Shown: positions 32,747-41,025 of the stretch, piece by piece
Layout: every line of letters starts with the position of its first letter
How positions within the stretch are numbered: the stretch's first letter is position 1
Assembly: GCF_000422405.1 (NCBI RefSeq)
Contig: NZ_AULS01000017.1
Location: 1-64,000 of the forward strand
DNA length: 64,000 nt
Direction: 5' to 3'
Source: Microbacterium luticocti DSM 19459
Lineage (GTDB): Bacteria > Actinomycetota > Actinomycetes > Actinomycetales > Microbacteriaceae
Notes under the pieces: generated by a model
The model's input: the letters and a program-made list of their open reading frames with translations, nothing else
Database searches by the model: none
What the model was told of the DNA's origin: nothing
Made by a program: the position numbers and the translations under genes

Positions 32747-33534
32747 GCTCGACCTTCCGCGAACGCCTGGCCGAGGCATCCCGGCCCCTCGTCGGCATGT
32801 GGGCGTGCTCGGGTTCGCCGCTGATCGCCGAGGTCGACGCCGGTTCGGGTCTGGACTGGCTGCTGATCGACATGGAGCACTCGGCGAACTCGCTCGAGAG
32901 CGTGCTCGTGCAGCTGCAGGTGGTGGCCGCGTACCCGATCGCGCCGGTGGTGCGCGTGCCGTGGGGTGACACCGTCGCGATCAAGCAGGTGCTCGACCTG
33001 GGCGCGCAGAACCTGCTCGTGCCGATGGTGTCGTCGGCCGACGAGGCGCGGGCTGCGGTCGCGGCGACGCGGTACCCGCCGGTGGGGGTGCGCGGCGTCG
33101 GCAGCGCACTGGCGCGCAGTGCCCGCTGGAACCGGGTCGACGGGTACCTCGGCGACGGCGCGACGCACGTGTCGCTGACCGTGCAGGTCGAGACCGCGGC
33201 CGCGGTCGAGCACGCCGCCGAGATCGCCGCCGTCGAGGGCATCGACGCCGTGTTCGTCGGCCCGTCCGACCTCGCCGCGTCGATGGGGCACCTCGGGCAG
33301 CAGTCGCATCCCGACGTGGTGGATGCCGTGCACCGCACGTTCGCGGCGGTCAAGGCCGCGGGCAAGCCGGTCGGCGTGAACGCGTTCGATCCGGCCGTGG
33401 CCGACGCGTACATCGCCCAGGGGGCGGACTTCGTCGCGGTCGGGGCCGATGTGGCGATGCTCGCCCGCTCGTCCGAGGCCCTCGCGGCCCGGTTCATCCC
33501 CGACTCCGCCCGCGCCGCCCGCGCCTCGTACTGA
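32731..33534 (+). CDS. hpaI: 4-hydroxy-2-oxoheptanedioate aldolase
   Basis: A 267-residue class II pyruvate aldolase of the HpcH/HpaI family. His50 (LLIDMEHSANS), an arginine in RVPWGD, and metal ligands Glu (VQVETAAAVEH) and Asp (VFVGPSDLAASMG) are all present. It cleaves the hydroxylated dioate to pyruvate and succinic semialdehyde. ATG 32731 lies 16 bp inside hpaH, so translation is coupled. It is the last gene of the operon, followed by a strong hairpin. Confidence 0.94.
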   Translation: MSLRLSSTFRERLAEASRPLVGMWACSGSPLIAEVDAGSGLDWLLIDMEHSANSLESVLVQLQVVAAYPIAPVVRVPWGDTVAIKQVLDLGAQNLLVPMVSSADEARAAVAATRYPPVGVRGVGSALARSARWNRVDGYLGDGATHVSLTVQVETAAAVEHAAEIAAVEGIDAVFVGPSDLAASMGHLGQQSHPDVVDAVHRTFAAVKAAGKPVGVNAFDPAVADAYIAQGADFVAVGADVAMLARSSEALAARFIPDSARAARASY

Positions 33535-33622
33535 CCTGCGGCCGGGGTCTGGGGTGTGACACCCCACCCTGTGGGGTCCCCGTCTCGACCCCGACCAATT
33601 CCGGTTTGGGGCGCATTTGCGC

Positions 33623-33670
33623 GTTTGGGGCGGATCTGTGGAGCCGAAACCGCACAGATCCGCCCCAAAC
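33623..33670. terminator. Perfect 18-bp hairpin after the hpa operon
   Basis: GTTTGGGGCGGATCTGTG (33623-33640) pairs perfectly with CACAGATCCGCCCCAAAC (33653-33670) around a 12-nt loop. A partial extra copy of GGTTTGGGGCG precedes it. It lies between hpaI and the next gene and is the probable operon terminator. Confidence 0.7.
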
Positions 33671-33728
33671 ACATGGCTGCGCCCGTCCGGACCCGCCGCA
33701 CGGGCGCCCGGCGTGCCATCCTGAAGCC

Positions 33729-34259
33729 ATGAAGAAGTGGATCGTGCGGTTCTGCTCGCTCCTCGTGTTCAACGTGGTGGTGCTGCTGCTGATCGGCTGG
33801 CTCACGCCCGCGCGTGTCGGCTGGGCCGCGCTGTGGGCGGGCATCGTCATGACGGCGCTCGTGATCTGGGTCAAGCCCGTCGTGACGCGCTGGTTCCGCG
33901 GCATGGCCGCCCGCTCGGCCGCCCAGCGCACGAAGGTCGGCGAGAAGGTCGTGCAAGGACTGCTGGCCCTCGCGGTCGCGTTCCTGGTGTGGATCGTCAC
34001 GGTGCTGCTGTCGGGCGTGAACGTGCACGGCTGGTTCTGGGGATACCTGCTGCCGCCGGTGATCCTCATCATCGGCTGGGCGGTCTACGACCTGGTCGAC
34101 GACAAGGTCGAGGCCCAGGCATCCGCCCTCTACGACAAGGCGACGGGCGCGCAGGCGACGGATGCCACGACCCCGGCCGCCGCGGAACAGTCCGGCCGCG
34201 CCGAGCTGCGCGACGGCCTCACCGACGAGCAGCGCAAGATGCTCGACGACCTGGGCTGA
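33729..34259 (+). CDS. Small four-helix membrane protein, phage-holin-like
   Basis: A 176-residue protein with four hydrophobic helices (about 8-24, 30-48, 75-95 and 100-120) and a charged C-terminal tail rich in Ala/Asp. The start follows CTGAAGCC and begins MKKWIVRF. It resembles conserved actinobacterial small membrane proteins of unknown role annotated by loose similarity to the phage holin family. It is not linked in function to either neighbour. Confidence 0.75.
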   Translation: MKKWIVRFCSLLVFNVVVLLLIGWLTPARVGWAALWAGIVMTALVIWVKPVVTRWFRGMAARSAAQRTKVGEKVVQGLLALAVAFLVWIVTVLLSGVNVHGWFWGYLLPPVILIIGWAVYDLVDDKVEAQASALYDKATGAQATDATTPAAAEQSGRAELRDGLTDEQRKMLDDLG

Positions 34260-34743
34260 GCGCCGCCGCCCTCGCCCTGCGCCGAGAGTGCTCCCGCCCT
34301 TCGCCCAGAGTGCTCCCGCCCTTCGCCGAGAGTGCTCCCGTTCTTCATCGAGAGTGCTTCTGACGGACGAAAGCGCGGGTAATCCCCGCATCCTCGTCCG
34401 TCAGAAGCACTTTCGCGGGCCCTCGCCCCGCTCGAGCGGGCCGTCGCCGACCTCGCGGCCCTCGCGGGCGCCCGCCCGACCCGAGCGGACCCTCACCCGA
34501 CCCGAGCGGACCCTCACCCGACCCGAGCGGGCCCTCACCCGACCTCGCGGGCCATCGCCCGAATCGAGCGGTCAGTTGCCCGCCCTTCGCCGAGAGTGCT
34601 TCTGACGGACGAAAGCACGGGTAATACCCGCATCCTCGTCCGTCAGAAGCACTTTCGCGGGCCGTCGCCCGGCTCGAGCGCCCGTCGCCGACCTCGCAGA
34701 CCGAGCGGGCCGCCGCCCGACCCGGGCGGGACGTCGCGGGGCT
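34260..34743. repeat. Intergenic repeat block with two copies of a long hairpin
   Basis: Short repeats of GAGAGTGCTCCCGCCCTTCG (34284-34345) lead into a hairpin with arms AGTGCTTCTGACGGACGA (34353-34370) and TCGTCCGTCAGAAGCACT (34394-34411). Repeats of CGAGCGGACCCTCACCCGAC (about 34490-34560) follow, then a second copy of the hairpin (34595-34612 with 34636-34653). Both have an inner GCGGG/CCCGC-type stem. It lies downstream of convergent genes. A diverged third copy is at 56362-56400. Confidence 0.85.
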
Positions 34744-35625
34744 TCAGCCGGCCGAGCGTTCGGCGGCCTCGATGACGTTGGTCATCAGCAGGGCGACCGT
34801 CATCGGGCCGACCCCGCCAGGGTTCGGAGACAGCCACCCGGCGACCTCGGCCACGGCCGGGTCGACGTCTCCGAACACCCGCCGCTTGCCGGTGACGGGG
34901 TCGGTCTCGCGCGTGACCCCGACATCCAGCACCGCGGCACCGGGCTTGACGTCCTCGGCGCGCACGATGTGCTTGACCCCCGCCGCGGCCACGATCACAT
35001 CGGCCTGTCGCAGGTACGAGGGCAGATCGACGGTGCCGGTGTGCGTGAGCGTGACGGTCGCGTTGATCTCGCGACGGGTCAGCAGCAGCCCGATCGACCG
35101 GCCGATCGTGACCCCGCGCCCGACGACGACGACGTGCTTGCCCTTCAGGTCGTAGTCGTTGCGCAGCAGCAACTCGATCACCCCGCGCGGCGTGCACGGC
35201 AGCGGCGTGTCGATGGGTCCGTTCACGTTGAGCACGAGCCGGCCGAGGTTCGTCGGATGCAGCCCGTCGGCGTCTTTGGCCGGGTCGATCCGCTCCAGGA
35301 TCGCATCGGTGTCCAGATGCTTCGGCAGCGGCAGCTGCACGATGTAGCCGTGGCAGGCCGGATCGGCGTTGAGCCGGTCGATCGCCGCCTCCACCTCGGC
35401 CTGCGTCGCCGTAGCGGGCAGCTCGACGTGGATCGAGTTCATCCCCACCTGCTCGGACTGACGGTGTTTCATCCCCACGTACAGCTGCGACGCGGGATCC
35501 GCGCCCACCAGCACCGTCGCGATGCCCGGGGTGACCCCTCGCTCCTTCAGCGCGGCGACCCGCTCGGCCAGCTCCGCCTTGATCGCCGCCGCGGCGGCCT
35601 TGCCGTCCAGCATCCGTGCCGTCAT
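34744..35625 (-). CDS. folD: Bifunctional methylenetetrahydrofolate dehydrogenase/cyclohydrolase
   Basis: A 293-residue FolD. Lys in [13 protein letters not shown] is the catalytic lysine of the YxxxK-type site. The QLPLPKHL and [11 protein letters not shown] segments bind folate, [15 protein letters not shown] binds NADP, and [14 protein letters not shown] ends the fold. It interconverts methylene-, methenyl- and formyl-THF. Start ATG 35625 has GGGAG six bases upstream. It follows glyA in the same direction, with 239 bp between them, so the ZTP riboswitch before glyA may control both. Confidence 0.96.
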   Translation of the reverse strand: MTARMLDGKAAAAAIKAELAERVAALKERGVTPGIATVLVGADPASQLYVGMKHRQSEQVGMNSIHVELPATATQAEVEAAIDRLNADPACHGYIVQLPLPKHLDTDAILERIDPAKDADGLHPTNLGRLVLNVNGPIDTPLPCTPRGVIELLLRNDYDLKGKHVVVVGRGVTIGRSIGLLLTRREINATVTLTHTGTVDLPSYLRQADVIVAAAGVKHIVRAEDVKPGAAVLDVGVTRETDPVTGKRRVFGDVDPAVAEVAGWLSPNPGGVGPMTVALLMTNVIEAAERSAG

Positions 35626-35683
35626 CGTCTGCTCCCTCATCGAATCGTCACCGTGTCGAATCATGCCCGAGAATCGGCATCCC

Positions 35684-35718
35684 GGTCGAGAATGCACGCA
35701 TCGCAGCGATTCTCGACC
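35684..35718 (-). repeat. Hairpin between glyA and folD
   Basis: GGTCGAGAAT (35684-35693) pairs with ATTCTCGACC (35709-35718). Further GAGAATC/GATTCTC words flank it. It may act as a partial terminator or RNA-stability element between the two folate genes. Confidence 0.5.
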
Positions 35719-35864
35719 GCGATCGCGATTCTCGCCGACATGGCCCGGGCTGCCGGGCCGCGGACCGCAGCCGCGCGCACGGCCGCAGACCGCAGCCACG
35801 CGCACCGCTGCGGGGGTGGATGCCGCAGCCCGCGCGATCGCGAAAGCCTTCGGCATCCGTCGGG

Positions 35865-37139
35865 CTACTGCTGCAGGTCGGGGTACAGCGGGAACGCAGC
35901 GGTCAGCGCCGCCACGCGGGTGCGCAGCGCCGCCACGTCCGCATCGGGCAGCAGCGCCTGCGCGATGATGTCGGCGACCTCGGTGAACTCGGCATCGCCG
36001 AACCCGCGCGTGGCCAGCGCCGGAGTGCCGATGCGCAGCCCCGAGGTGACCATCGGCGGCCGCGGGTCGTTCGGCACCGCGTTGCGGTTCACCGTGATGT
36101 GGATCTCGTGCAGCAGATCCTCGGCCTGCTTGCCGTCGATCGCGGCGTCGCGCAGGTCGACCAGCACCAGGTGCACGTCGGTGCCACCCGAGCGCACCGT
36201 GATGCCGGCATCCTTCACGTCCTGCTGCGACAGCCGGTCGGCGATGATCTTCGCCCCCGACAGCACCCGCTGCTGGCGCTCGGCGAACTCGGGCGTGCCG
36301 GCGATCTTGAACGCGGTCGCCTTCGCGGCGATCACGTGCATGAGCGGTCCGCCCTGCTGGCCGGGGAACACCGCCGAGTTGATCTTCTTGGCGATGTCGG
36401 CGTCGTTGGTGAGGATGAAGCCCGAGCGCGGCCCGCCGATCGTCTTGTGCACGGTCGACGAGACCACGTGCGCGTGCGGCACCGGGTTGGGGTGCAGCCC
36501 GGCGGCGACCAGTCCGGCGAAGTGCGCCATGTCGACCCAGAGGATGGCGCCCACCTCGTCGGCGATCGCGCGGAACGCGGCGAAGTCGAGCTGACGCGGA
36601 TAGGCCGACCATCCGGCGATGATGACCTTCGGCTTGTGCTCGCGGGCCAGGCGCGCCACCTCGTCCATGTCGATGAGCGAGGTGGTGGCATCGACGCCGT
36701 ACGCGACGATGTTGTACAGACGGCCCGAGAAGTTGATCTTCATGCCGTGCGTGAGGTGGCCACCCTGGTCGAGCGACAGGCCCAGCAGGGTGTCGCCGGG
36801 GCGCGCGATCGCGTGCAGCACGGCGGCGTTGGCGGTCGCCCCCGAGTGCGGCTGCACGTTCGCGTACTCGGCGCCGAACAGCTCCTTCGCGCGGGCGATC
36901 GCGAGCTCCTCGGCGACGTCGACCTCTTCGCAGCCCCCGTAGTAGCGGCGACCGGGGTACCCCTCGGCGTACTTGTTGGTGAGCACCGAGCCCTGCGACT
37001 GCAGCACGGAGACCGGCACGAAGTTCTCTGAGGCGATCATCTCGAGATAGCCGCGCTGTCGCTCGAGTTCGCGCTCGAGCACCTGCGCGATCTCGGGGTC
37101 GACCTCGGCGAGCGGGGCGTTGAAGTAGCGGTCGGTCAT
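35865..37139 (-). CDS. glyA: Serine hydroxymethyltransferase
   Basis: A 424-residue PLP enzyme converting serine plus THF to glycine and methylene-THF. PLP lysine lies in [25 protein letters not shown] near the N-terminus and the [16 protein letters not shown] substrate segment are intact. Start ATG 37139 has GGAG upstream. The 5' leader carries a ZTP riboswitch, so the gene is likely induced when 10-formyl-THF runs short and ZTP accumulates. Confidence 0.97.
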   Translation of the reverse strand: MTDRYFNAPLAEVDPEIAQVLERELERQRGYLEMIASENFVPVSVLQSQGSVLTNKYAEGYPGRRYYGGCEEVDVAEELAIARAKELFGAEYANVQPHSGATANAAVLHAIARPGDTLLGLSLDQGGHLTHGMKINFSGRLYNIVAYGVDATTSLIDMDEVARLAREHKPKVIIAGWSAYPRQLDFAAFRAIADEVGAILWVDMAHFAGLVAAGLHPNPVPHAHVVSSTVHKTIGGPRSGFILTNDADIAKKINSAVFPGQQGGPLMHVIAAKATAFKIAGTPEFAERQQRVLSGAKIIADRLSQQDVKDAGITVRSGGTDVHLVLVDLRDAAIDGKQAEDLLHEIHITVNRNAVPNDPRPPMVTSGLRIGTPALATRGFGDAEFTEVADIIAQALLPDADVAALRTRVAALTAAFPLYPDLQQ

Positions 37140-37200
37140 GACGGTCTCCTCGACTCGGCGGTCACAGAACTCTTCGAACTGAAGGAACAGGGATTCCACA

Positions 37201-37280
37201 TCGGCCCAGGCGCGCGGTCGAATGCCGGTCGGTCGCTTCCCGGTGGTGACCCACCTCAACGCCAGTCGCGACATGTCCGA
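37201..37280 (-). ncRNA. ZTP riboswitch (pfl motif) in the glyA leader
   Basis: Reading the reverse strand from 37280: CGCGACTGGCG (conserved GNGACUGGCG), a P2 stem GGTGG-GTCA-CCACC, CGGGAAGCG, a variable stem, then CCGCGCGCCTGGGC (conserved CCGCCUGGGC). TCGG at 37280-37277 can pair with CCGA at 37204-37201 as the base of P1. This order and these conserved bases are those of the ZTP/pfl class, which is known upstream of glyA, folD and purH. About 60 nt separate it from the glyA start. A TATGCT at 37285-37280 would start transcription inside P1, so the real promoter is probably further upstream. Confidence 0.9.
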
Positions 37281-37365
37281 GCATAGCGGATGCCTCGGCC
37301 CACGCCGGGCGCACATGGTCGATCGACCGCGTGCCACCGCGCGCCCCTGTGTCTTCTTCCGCCGT

Positions 37366-37383
37366 TTTGTTAGTGTTCCTTAC
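37366..37383 (+). promoter_or_regulatory. Probable ROK-repressor operator upstream of the hexosaminidase-nagA operon
   Basis: TTTGTTAGTGTTCCTTAC matches the site next to the ROK gene (TTTGTTAGTAGACCTTAC, 51510-51527) in 15 of 18 bases. The half-sites GTTAGT and CCTTAC are roughly inverted. Confidence 0.6.
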
Positions 37384-37515
37384 ATCAAGCTTCGCGCCCG
37401 TCCGCGGTCGTCGACGCCCTGGCCGGTCAGGCACTGCTTCGACCGGCCGTCGGTACGATGCTCACGGCGTGCACGCCCGGCGCGCGCGAGCCCGATCCGA
37501 GCCGAGGAGCCCCCC

Positions 37516-39231
37516 ATGCCCGCACTGGTCCCGTTGCCCGCGTCGATTCGCACGGATGCCTCGGCCGACGACTTTCTGCTCACCCCCGACGCCCGGCTCG
37601 TCGCCGACGACGACGCCCGGGCCACGGCCGAACTCGCCGTCGACGTGCTGCGCACCGCCACCGGGCTCACGCTCGCCGTCAGCGCGGGACCGGCCCGCGA
37701 CGGCGACATCACGCTCCGGGTCATCGGCAGCGGCAGCACCGAGGCGTACGAGTTGCGGATCGAGGCGGACGGGGTGCGGATCTCGGGCGCCGACGAGGCC
37801 GGCCTCTTCTACGGCGTGCACACCCTCGCGCAGCTGCTGCGCCCGTCCGGCACCGCCGTCGCCCCCGGTGACACGGCCGACACGGGCACCGCCGCCACCC
37901 CCGGTGCCGCCGCCCCCGGCGACACGGGCAACACCGCCACCGCTGCAACCGGCGACACGGATGCCACCGCCACTGCCGCCCCCGGCGACACCGACGCCAG
38001 CGCGCCCACCACCGCACCCAGCCCCGCACCCACCTCCCCGGTCACCGCGCCGGCTGTGACGATCGCCGACGCCCCACGGTTCGCCTACCGCGGCGTGATG
38101 CTCGACGTCGCCCGTCACTTCTTCCCGGTCGAGACCGTGCTCGGCTACATCGACCGGGCCGCGGCCCTGAAGTTCAATGCCCTGCACCTGCACCTGAGCG
38201 ACGACCAGGGCTGGCGCATCCAGATCGACTCCCGCCCCGAGCTGACCGCGCGCGCGTCGGGCACCGCGATCGGCGGCGACGCCGGCGGGTATTACACGAA
38301 GGCCGACTATGCGCGCATCGTCGCGCACGCGGCATCCCGCCACATGATCGTCGTGCCCGAGATCGACGGACCCAGCCACACGCACGCGGTCGGCCTCGCC
38401 TACCCTGAGCTGGCCGAGCCCGTCGTGCTCTCGGACGCCGTGCTCGACACGGTGCGCACGTTCGGCGGCGGCATGCCCACCGCGGGCGAGCCGTACCAGG
38501 GGCTGGCGGTCGGGTTCTCGTCACTGAAGACGAGGGATGCCGCGACCTACGCGTTCCTGCAGGATGTCTACGGCGAGCTGGCCGAACTGACGCCGGGGCC
38601 GTACCTGCACGTCGGCGGCGACGAGGCGCACGGCACCGACCCGGCCGACTTCGCCGAGTACATGCGGCGGGTGACCGCGCTGGTGGCCGGTCTCGGCAAG
38701 ACGCCGATCGCCTGGCACGAGGCCGGCACGGCCGACGATCTGGCGCCGTCGACGATCGGCCAGTACTGGGGCTACGTCGCGCCCACCGACGGCGCCGACG
38801 AGAAGGCACGCACGTTCGTGCGCGCCGGCTCGAAGCTCATCCTCTCGCCGGCCGACGCGATCTACCTCGACCAGAAGTACGACGCCGACACCGCACTCGG
38901 CCTCACCTGGGCGAACGGCCCCACCAGCGTGCACGACGCGTACGCGTGGGATCCCGCCGCGGTCGTGGCCGGCGCAGGCGAGGACGCGATCCTCGGCATC
39001 GAGGCGCCGCTGTGGGCCGAGACGATGCGCACCGCCGCCGACATCGACACCCTCGCCTTCCCGCGCATCGCCGCGGCCGCCGAGATCGCCTGGTCGGCGG
39101 CCCCCGGCCCCGACGCCCCCGAGCGCACCTGGGACTCGTTCCGTGAACGGGTGGGCGCCCTCTCACCGCTGTGGACCCGCGCGGGCATCGCGTTCTTCCG
39201 CTCACCCGAGATCGCCTGGGCCGACCGGTGA
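37516..39231 (+). CDS. Beta-N-acetylhexosaminidase (GH20), no signal peptide
   Basis: A 571-residue glycosidase. Residues 1-112 are a GH20b-type domain, and residues about 184-560 the TIM barrel with catalytic pair Asp369-Glu370 (VGGDEAHG) and LHLHLSDDQGW. It removes terminal GlcNAc from chitooligosaccharides by substrate-assisted catalysis. No export signal is present, so it should act in the cytoplasm on imported sugars. Unusually, residues about 113-183 between the two domains are a Gly/Ala/Thr/Pro-rich linker of PGDT-like repeats. GAGGAG precedes ATG 37516. The stop overlaps the nagA start (GTGA). Confidence 0.93.
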   Translation: MPALVPLPASIRTDASADDFLLTPDARLVADDDARATAELAVDVLRTATGLTLAVSAGPARDGDITLRVIGSGSTEAYELRIEADGVRISGADEAGLFYGVHTLAQLLRPSGTAVAPGDTADTGTAATPGAAAPGDTGNTATAATGDTDATATAAPGDTDASAPTTAPSPAPTSPVTAPAVTIADAPRFAYRGVMLDVARHFFPVETVLGYIDRAAALKFNALHLHLSDDQGWRIQIDSRPELTARASGTAIGGDAGGYYTKADYARIVAHAASRHMIVVPEIDGPSHTHAVGLAYPELAEPVVLSDAVLDTVRTFGGGMPTAGEPYQGLAVGFSSLKTRDAATYAFLQDVYGELAELTPGPYLHVGGDEAHGTDPADFAEYMRRVTALVAGLGKTPIAWHEAGTADDLAPSTIGQYWGYVAPTDGADEKARTFVRAGSKLILSPADAIYLDQKYDADTALGLTWANGPTSVHDAYAWDPAAVVAGAGEDAILGIEAPLWAETMRTAADIDTLAFPRIAAAAEIAWSAAPGPDAPERTWDSFRERVGALSPLWTRAGIAFFRSPEIAWADR

Positions 39232-40373
39232 GCGTCGACCGCGTCATCCATTCGGCCGCGCTCGTCGACGACGGGGTCGTCACCGAGGATGCCTGGGTGG
39301 CGTTCGACGGCGGCCGGGTGCTGGGCCGCGGCACCGGCGACGGGTGGCGTGCCCTCGCACCCCGTGCCGCCGACGACGCGGACGGCGGGTGGCTGACCCC
39401 CGGCTTCATCGACATCCACGGGCACGGCGGCGGGGGCGCCGCGTACGACGACGGGCCCGACGCGATCACGACCGCGCGTGCCGTGCACCGCGCGCACGGC
39501 ACCACCCGGGCGGTGCTCTCGCTGGTCACCGCCGACCTCGACCGGTTGGCCGAGCGTGCCGCGACCGTCGCGCGGCTGACCGCGACCGATCCGACGATCC
39601 TCGGCTCGCACCTGGAGGGCCCGTTCCTCGATGTCGGCCACAAGGGTGCGCACACCCCGTCGCTGCTGCGTGCGCCGGATGAGGCATCCGTCGATCGCCT
39701 GCTTCAGGCGGGCGCCGGCACCCTGCGACAGGTCACGCTCGCCCCCGAACTGCCCGGCGGCATGGCGGCGGTGCGACGCTTCGTCGCGGCCGGTGTCGCG
39801 GTCGCGGTGGGGCACACCGATGCCGACGAGCAGACCGCGCAGGCCGCGTTCGATGCCGGGGCGACGATCCTCACGCACGCGTTCAACGCCATGAACGGCA
39901 TCCACCACCGCGCGCCCGGGCCGGTCGTGGCCGCGCTGAGCGATGAGCGGGTGCGGCTCGAGGTGATCGCCGACGGCACCCACGTGCATCCGGATGTGAT
40001 CCGCCTGCTCGTCCAGGGTGCACCCGGTCGCATCGCGCTGATCACCGACGCGATGGCCGCCGCCGGCGCAGCGGACGGCGACTACGAGCTCGGCGGGCTC
40101 GCGGTGACCGTGCGCGACGGGGTCGCCCGGCTCGCGCAGGGCGATTCGATCGCCGGCTCCACGCTCACGCAGGACGCCGCGGTGCGACTGATGGTGCAGC
40201 GGGTCGGGATGCCACTGCCCGACGCGATCGCTGCGGCCACCGCCGTGCCGGCCGCGGCCATCGGCGTCGCCGACCGGTTCGGATCGCTTGCCGTCGGGTA
40301 CGCCGCCGACGCGGTGCTGCTGGACGCGGACCTGACCGTGCGCCGGGTGTGGGTCGACGGCGACCCGGTCTGA
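39228..40373 (+). CDS. nagA: N-acetylglucosamine-6-phosphate deacetylase
   Basis: A 381-residue amidohydrolase starting at GTG 39228 overlapping the upstream TGA. Metal and catalytic residues: HxH in FIDIHGHGG, Glu in SHLEGPFL, His in VGHTDADE and LTHAFNAM, and Asp in LITDAMAAAG. It converts GlcNAc-6-P to glucosamine-6-P and acetate, the substrate for NagB at 45.2 kb. It is co-transcribed with the hexosaminidase. Confidence 0.94.
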   Translation: MSVDRVIHSAALVDDGVVTEDAWVAFDGGRVLGRGTGDGWRALAPRAADDADGGWLTPGFIDIHGHGGGGAAYDDGPDAITTARAVHRAHGTTRAVLSLVTADLDRLAERAATVARLTATDPTILGSHLEGPFLDVGHKGAHTPSLLRAPDEASVDRLLQAGAGTLRQVTLAPELPGGMAAVRRFVAAGVAVAVGHTDADEQTAQAAFDAGATILTHAFNAMNGIHHRAPGPVVAALSDERVRLEVIADGTHVHPDVIRLLVQGAPGRIALITDAMAAAGAADGDYELGGLAVTVRDGVARLAQGDSIAGSTLTQDAAVRLMVQRVGMPLPDAIAAATAVPAAAIGVADRFGSLAVGYAADAVLLDADLTVRRVWVDGDPV

Positions 40374-40622
40374 CCGGACACGCGGAGCCACGCAGGTCGA
40401 CGGGGCACGCCGACCCCGCACACCGTGGCCCGCAGACGCTCGCTCGGCACGCCGAATTCGCGCACGCCGACTCGGGAACCGTGACCCGCGCACGCCGACT
40501 CGGGCACGGCGACTCGCGCACGCCGACCCGCGCGCTGACCAGCGCACGCCGATTCGGGCGCGCTGGCACAACCACGCTGACGGGGAACGCTGAACCGCGC
40601 CCGGCTCCGATGCAGCGACGGG

Positions 40623-40653
40623 GCCGGATGCCCTCCCCCAGTGGGCATCCGGC
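40623..40653 (+). terminator. Hairpin terminator for the hexosaminidase-nagA operon
   Basis: GCCGGATGCCC and GGGCATCCGGC form a perfect 11-bp stem with a 9-nt loop, about 250 bp after nagA. Confidence 0.6.
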
Positions 40654-40890
40654 ACCCGTCGCGTGCCGGTCGCGGGCGACGACCGACACCTGCAGACCAT
40701 CCCCCCTCGGGACATGCAGGTATGCGACCGACGGTGCTCCCCAGTGCGTCCGTGTCGCCGACCGCCTTCGGGTGGCGGTCCCGCCGGTACGTCCCTCCCC
40801 AGGTCCGCACAGGCTCGTCTGTCCATGAGACGCGGGGATGCCGGGATCATGACGCCACTTCGCGGAAAAAGTCCCGCATGCTCCGAAATC

Positions 40891-40932
40891 ACCGGCAGAA
40901 CCCGAAAAACCACCGGCAGAACATGAAAAACC
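40891..40932 (+). promoter_or_regulatory. Paired 21-bp direct repeats upstream of the sigma-factor gene
   Basis: ACCGGCAGAACCCGAAAAAC (40891) and ACCGGCAGAACATGAAAAAC (40912) repeat exactly two helical turns apart. GCAGAAC is reminiscent of ECF-type -35 GAAC words, so autoregulation is possible. Confidence 0.4.
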
Positions 40933-41025
40933 GGCGGTGGGGGTGGCATCCGTCGCCGCCGTCGACCACAATGAAAGACGCGCGGCTGCCCGAGCCGCCG
41001 CTTCGTCACGCGTCGGGGAGAGTCG

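Larger units (their letters stand above)
37140..37515. other. Divergent control region of glyA and the hexosaminidase gene
   Basis: 376 bp without a gene, containing the ZTP riboswitch (reverse strand) and, 130 bp before the hexosaminidase start, the ROK-type operator at 37366-37383. Confidence 0.8.
40374..41025. other. Long intergenic region before the sigma-factor gene
   Basis: 652 bp with no supported gene. It includes irregular repeats of GCACGCCGA(C/T)TCGG (about 40400-40560), the nagA terminator (40623-40653), an AT-richer stretch, and two 21-bp direct repeats (40891-40932) about 95 bp before the sigma gene. Confidence 0.7.

Noticed and set aside
26728..33534. A separate hpaF isomerase gene
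   Set aside because: I looked in all spacers and both strands of the operon and found no small tautomerase-like protein; it is absent from this window.
33729..34259. Phage holin, suggesting a prophage
   Set aside because: No other phage genes nearby and the protein matches ordinary conserved small membrane proteins of actinobacteria.
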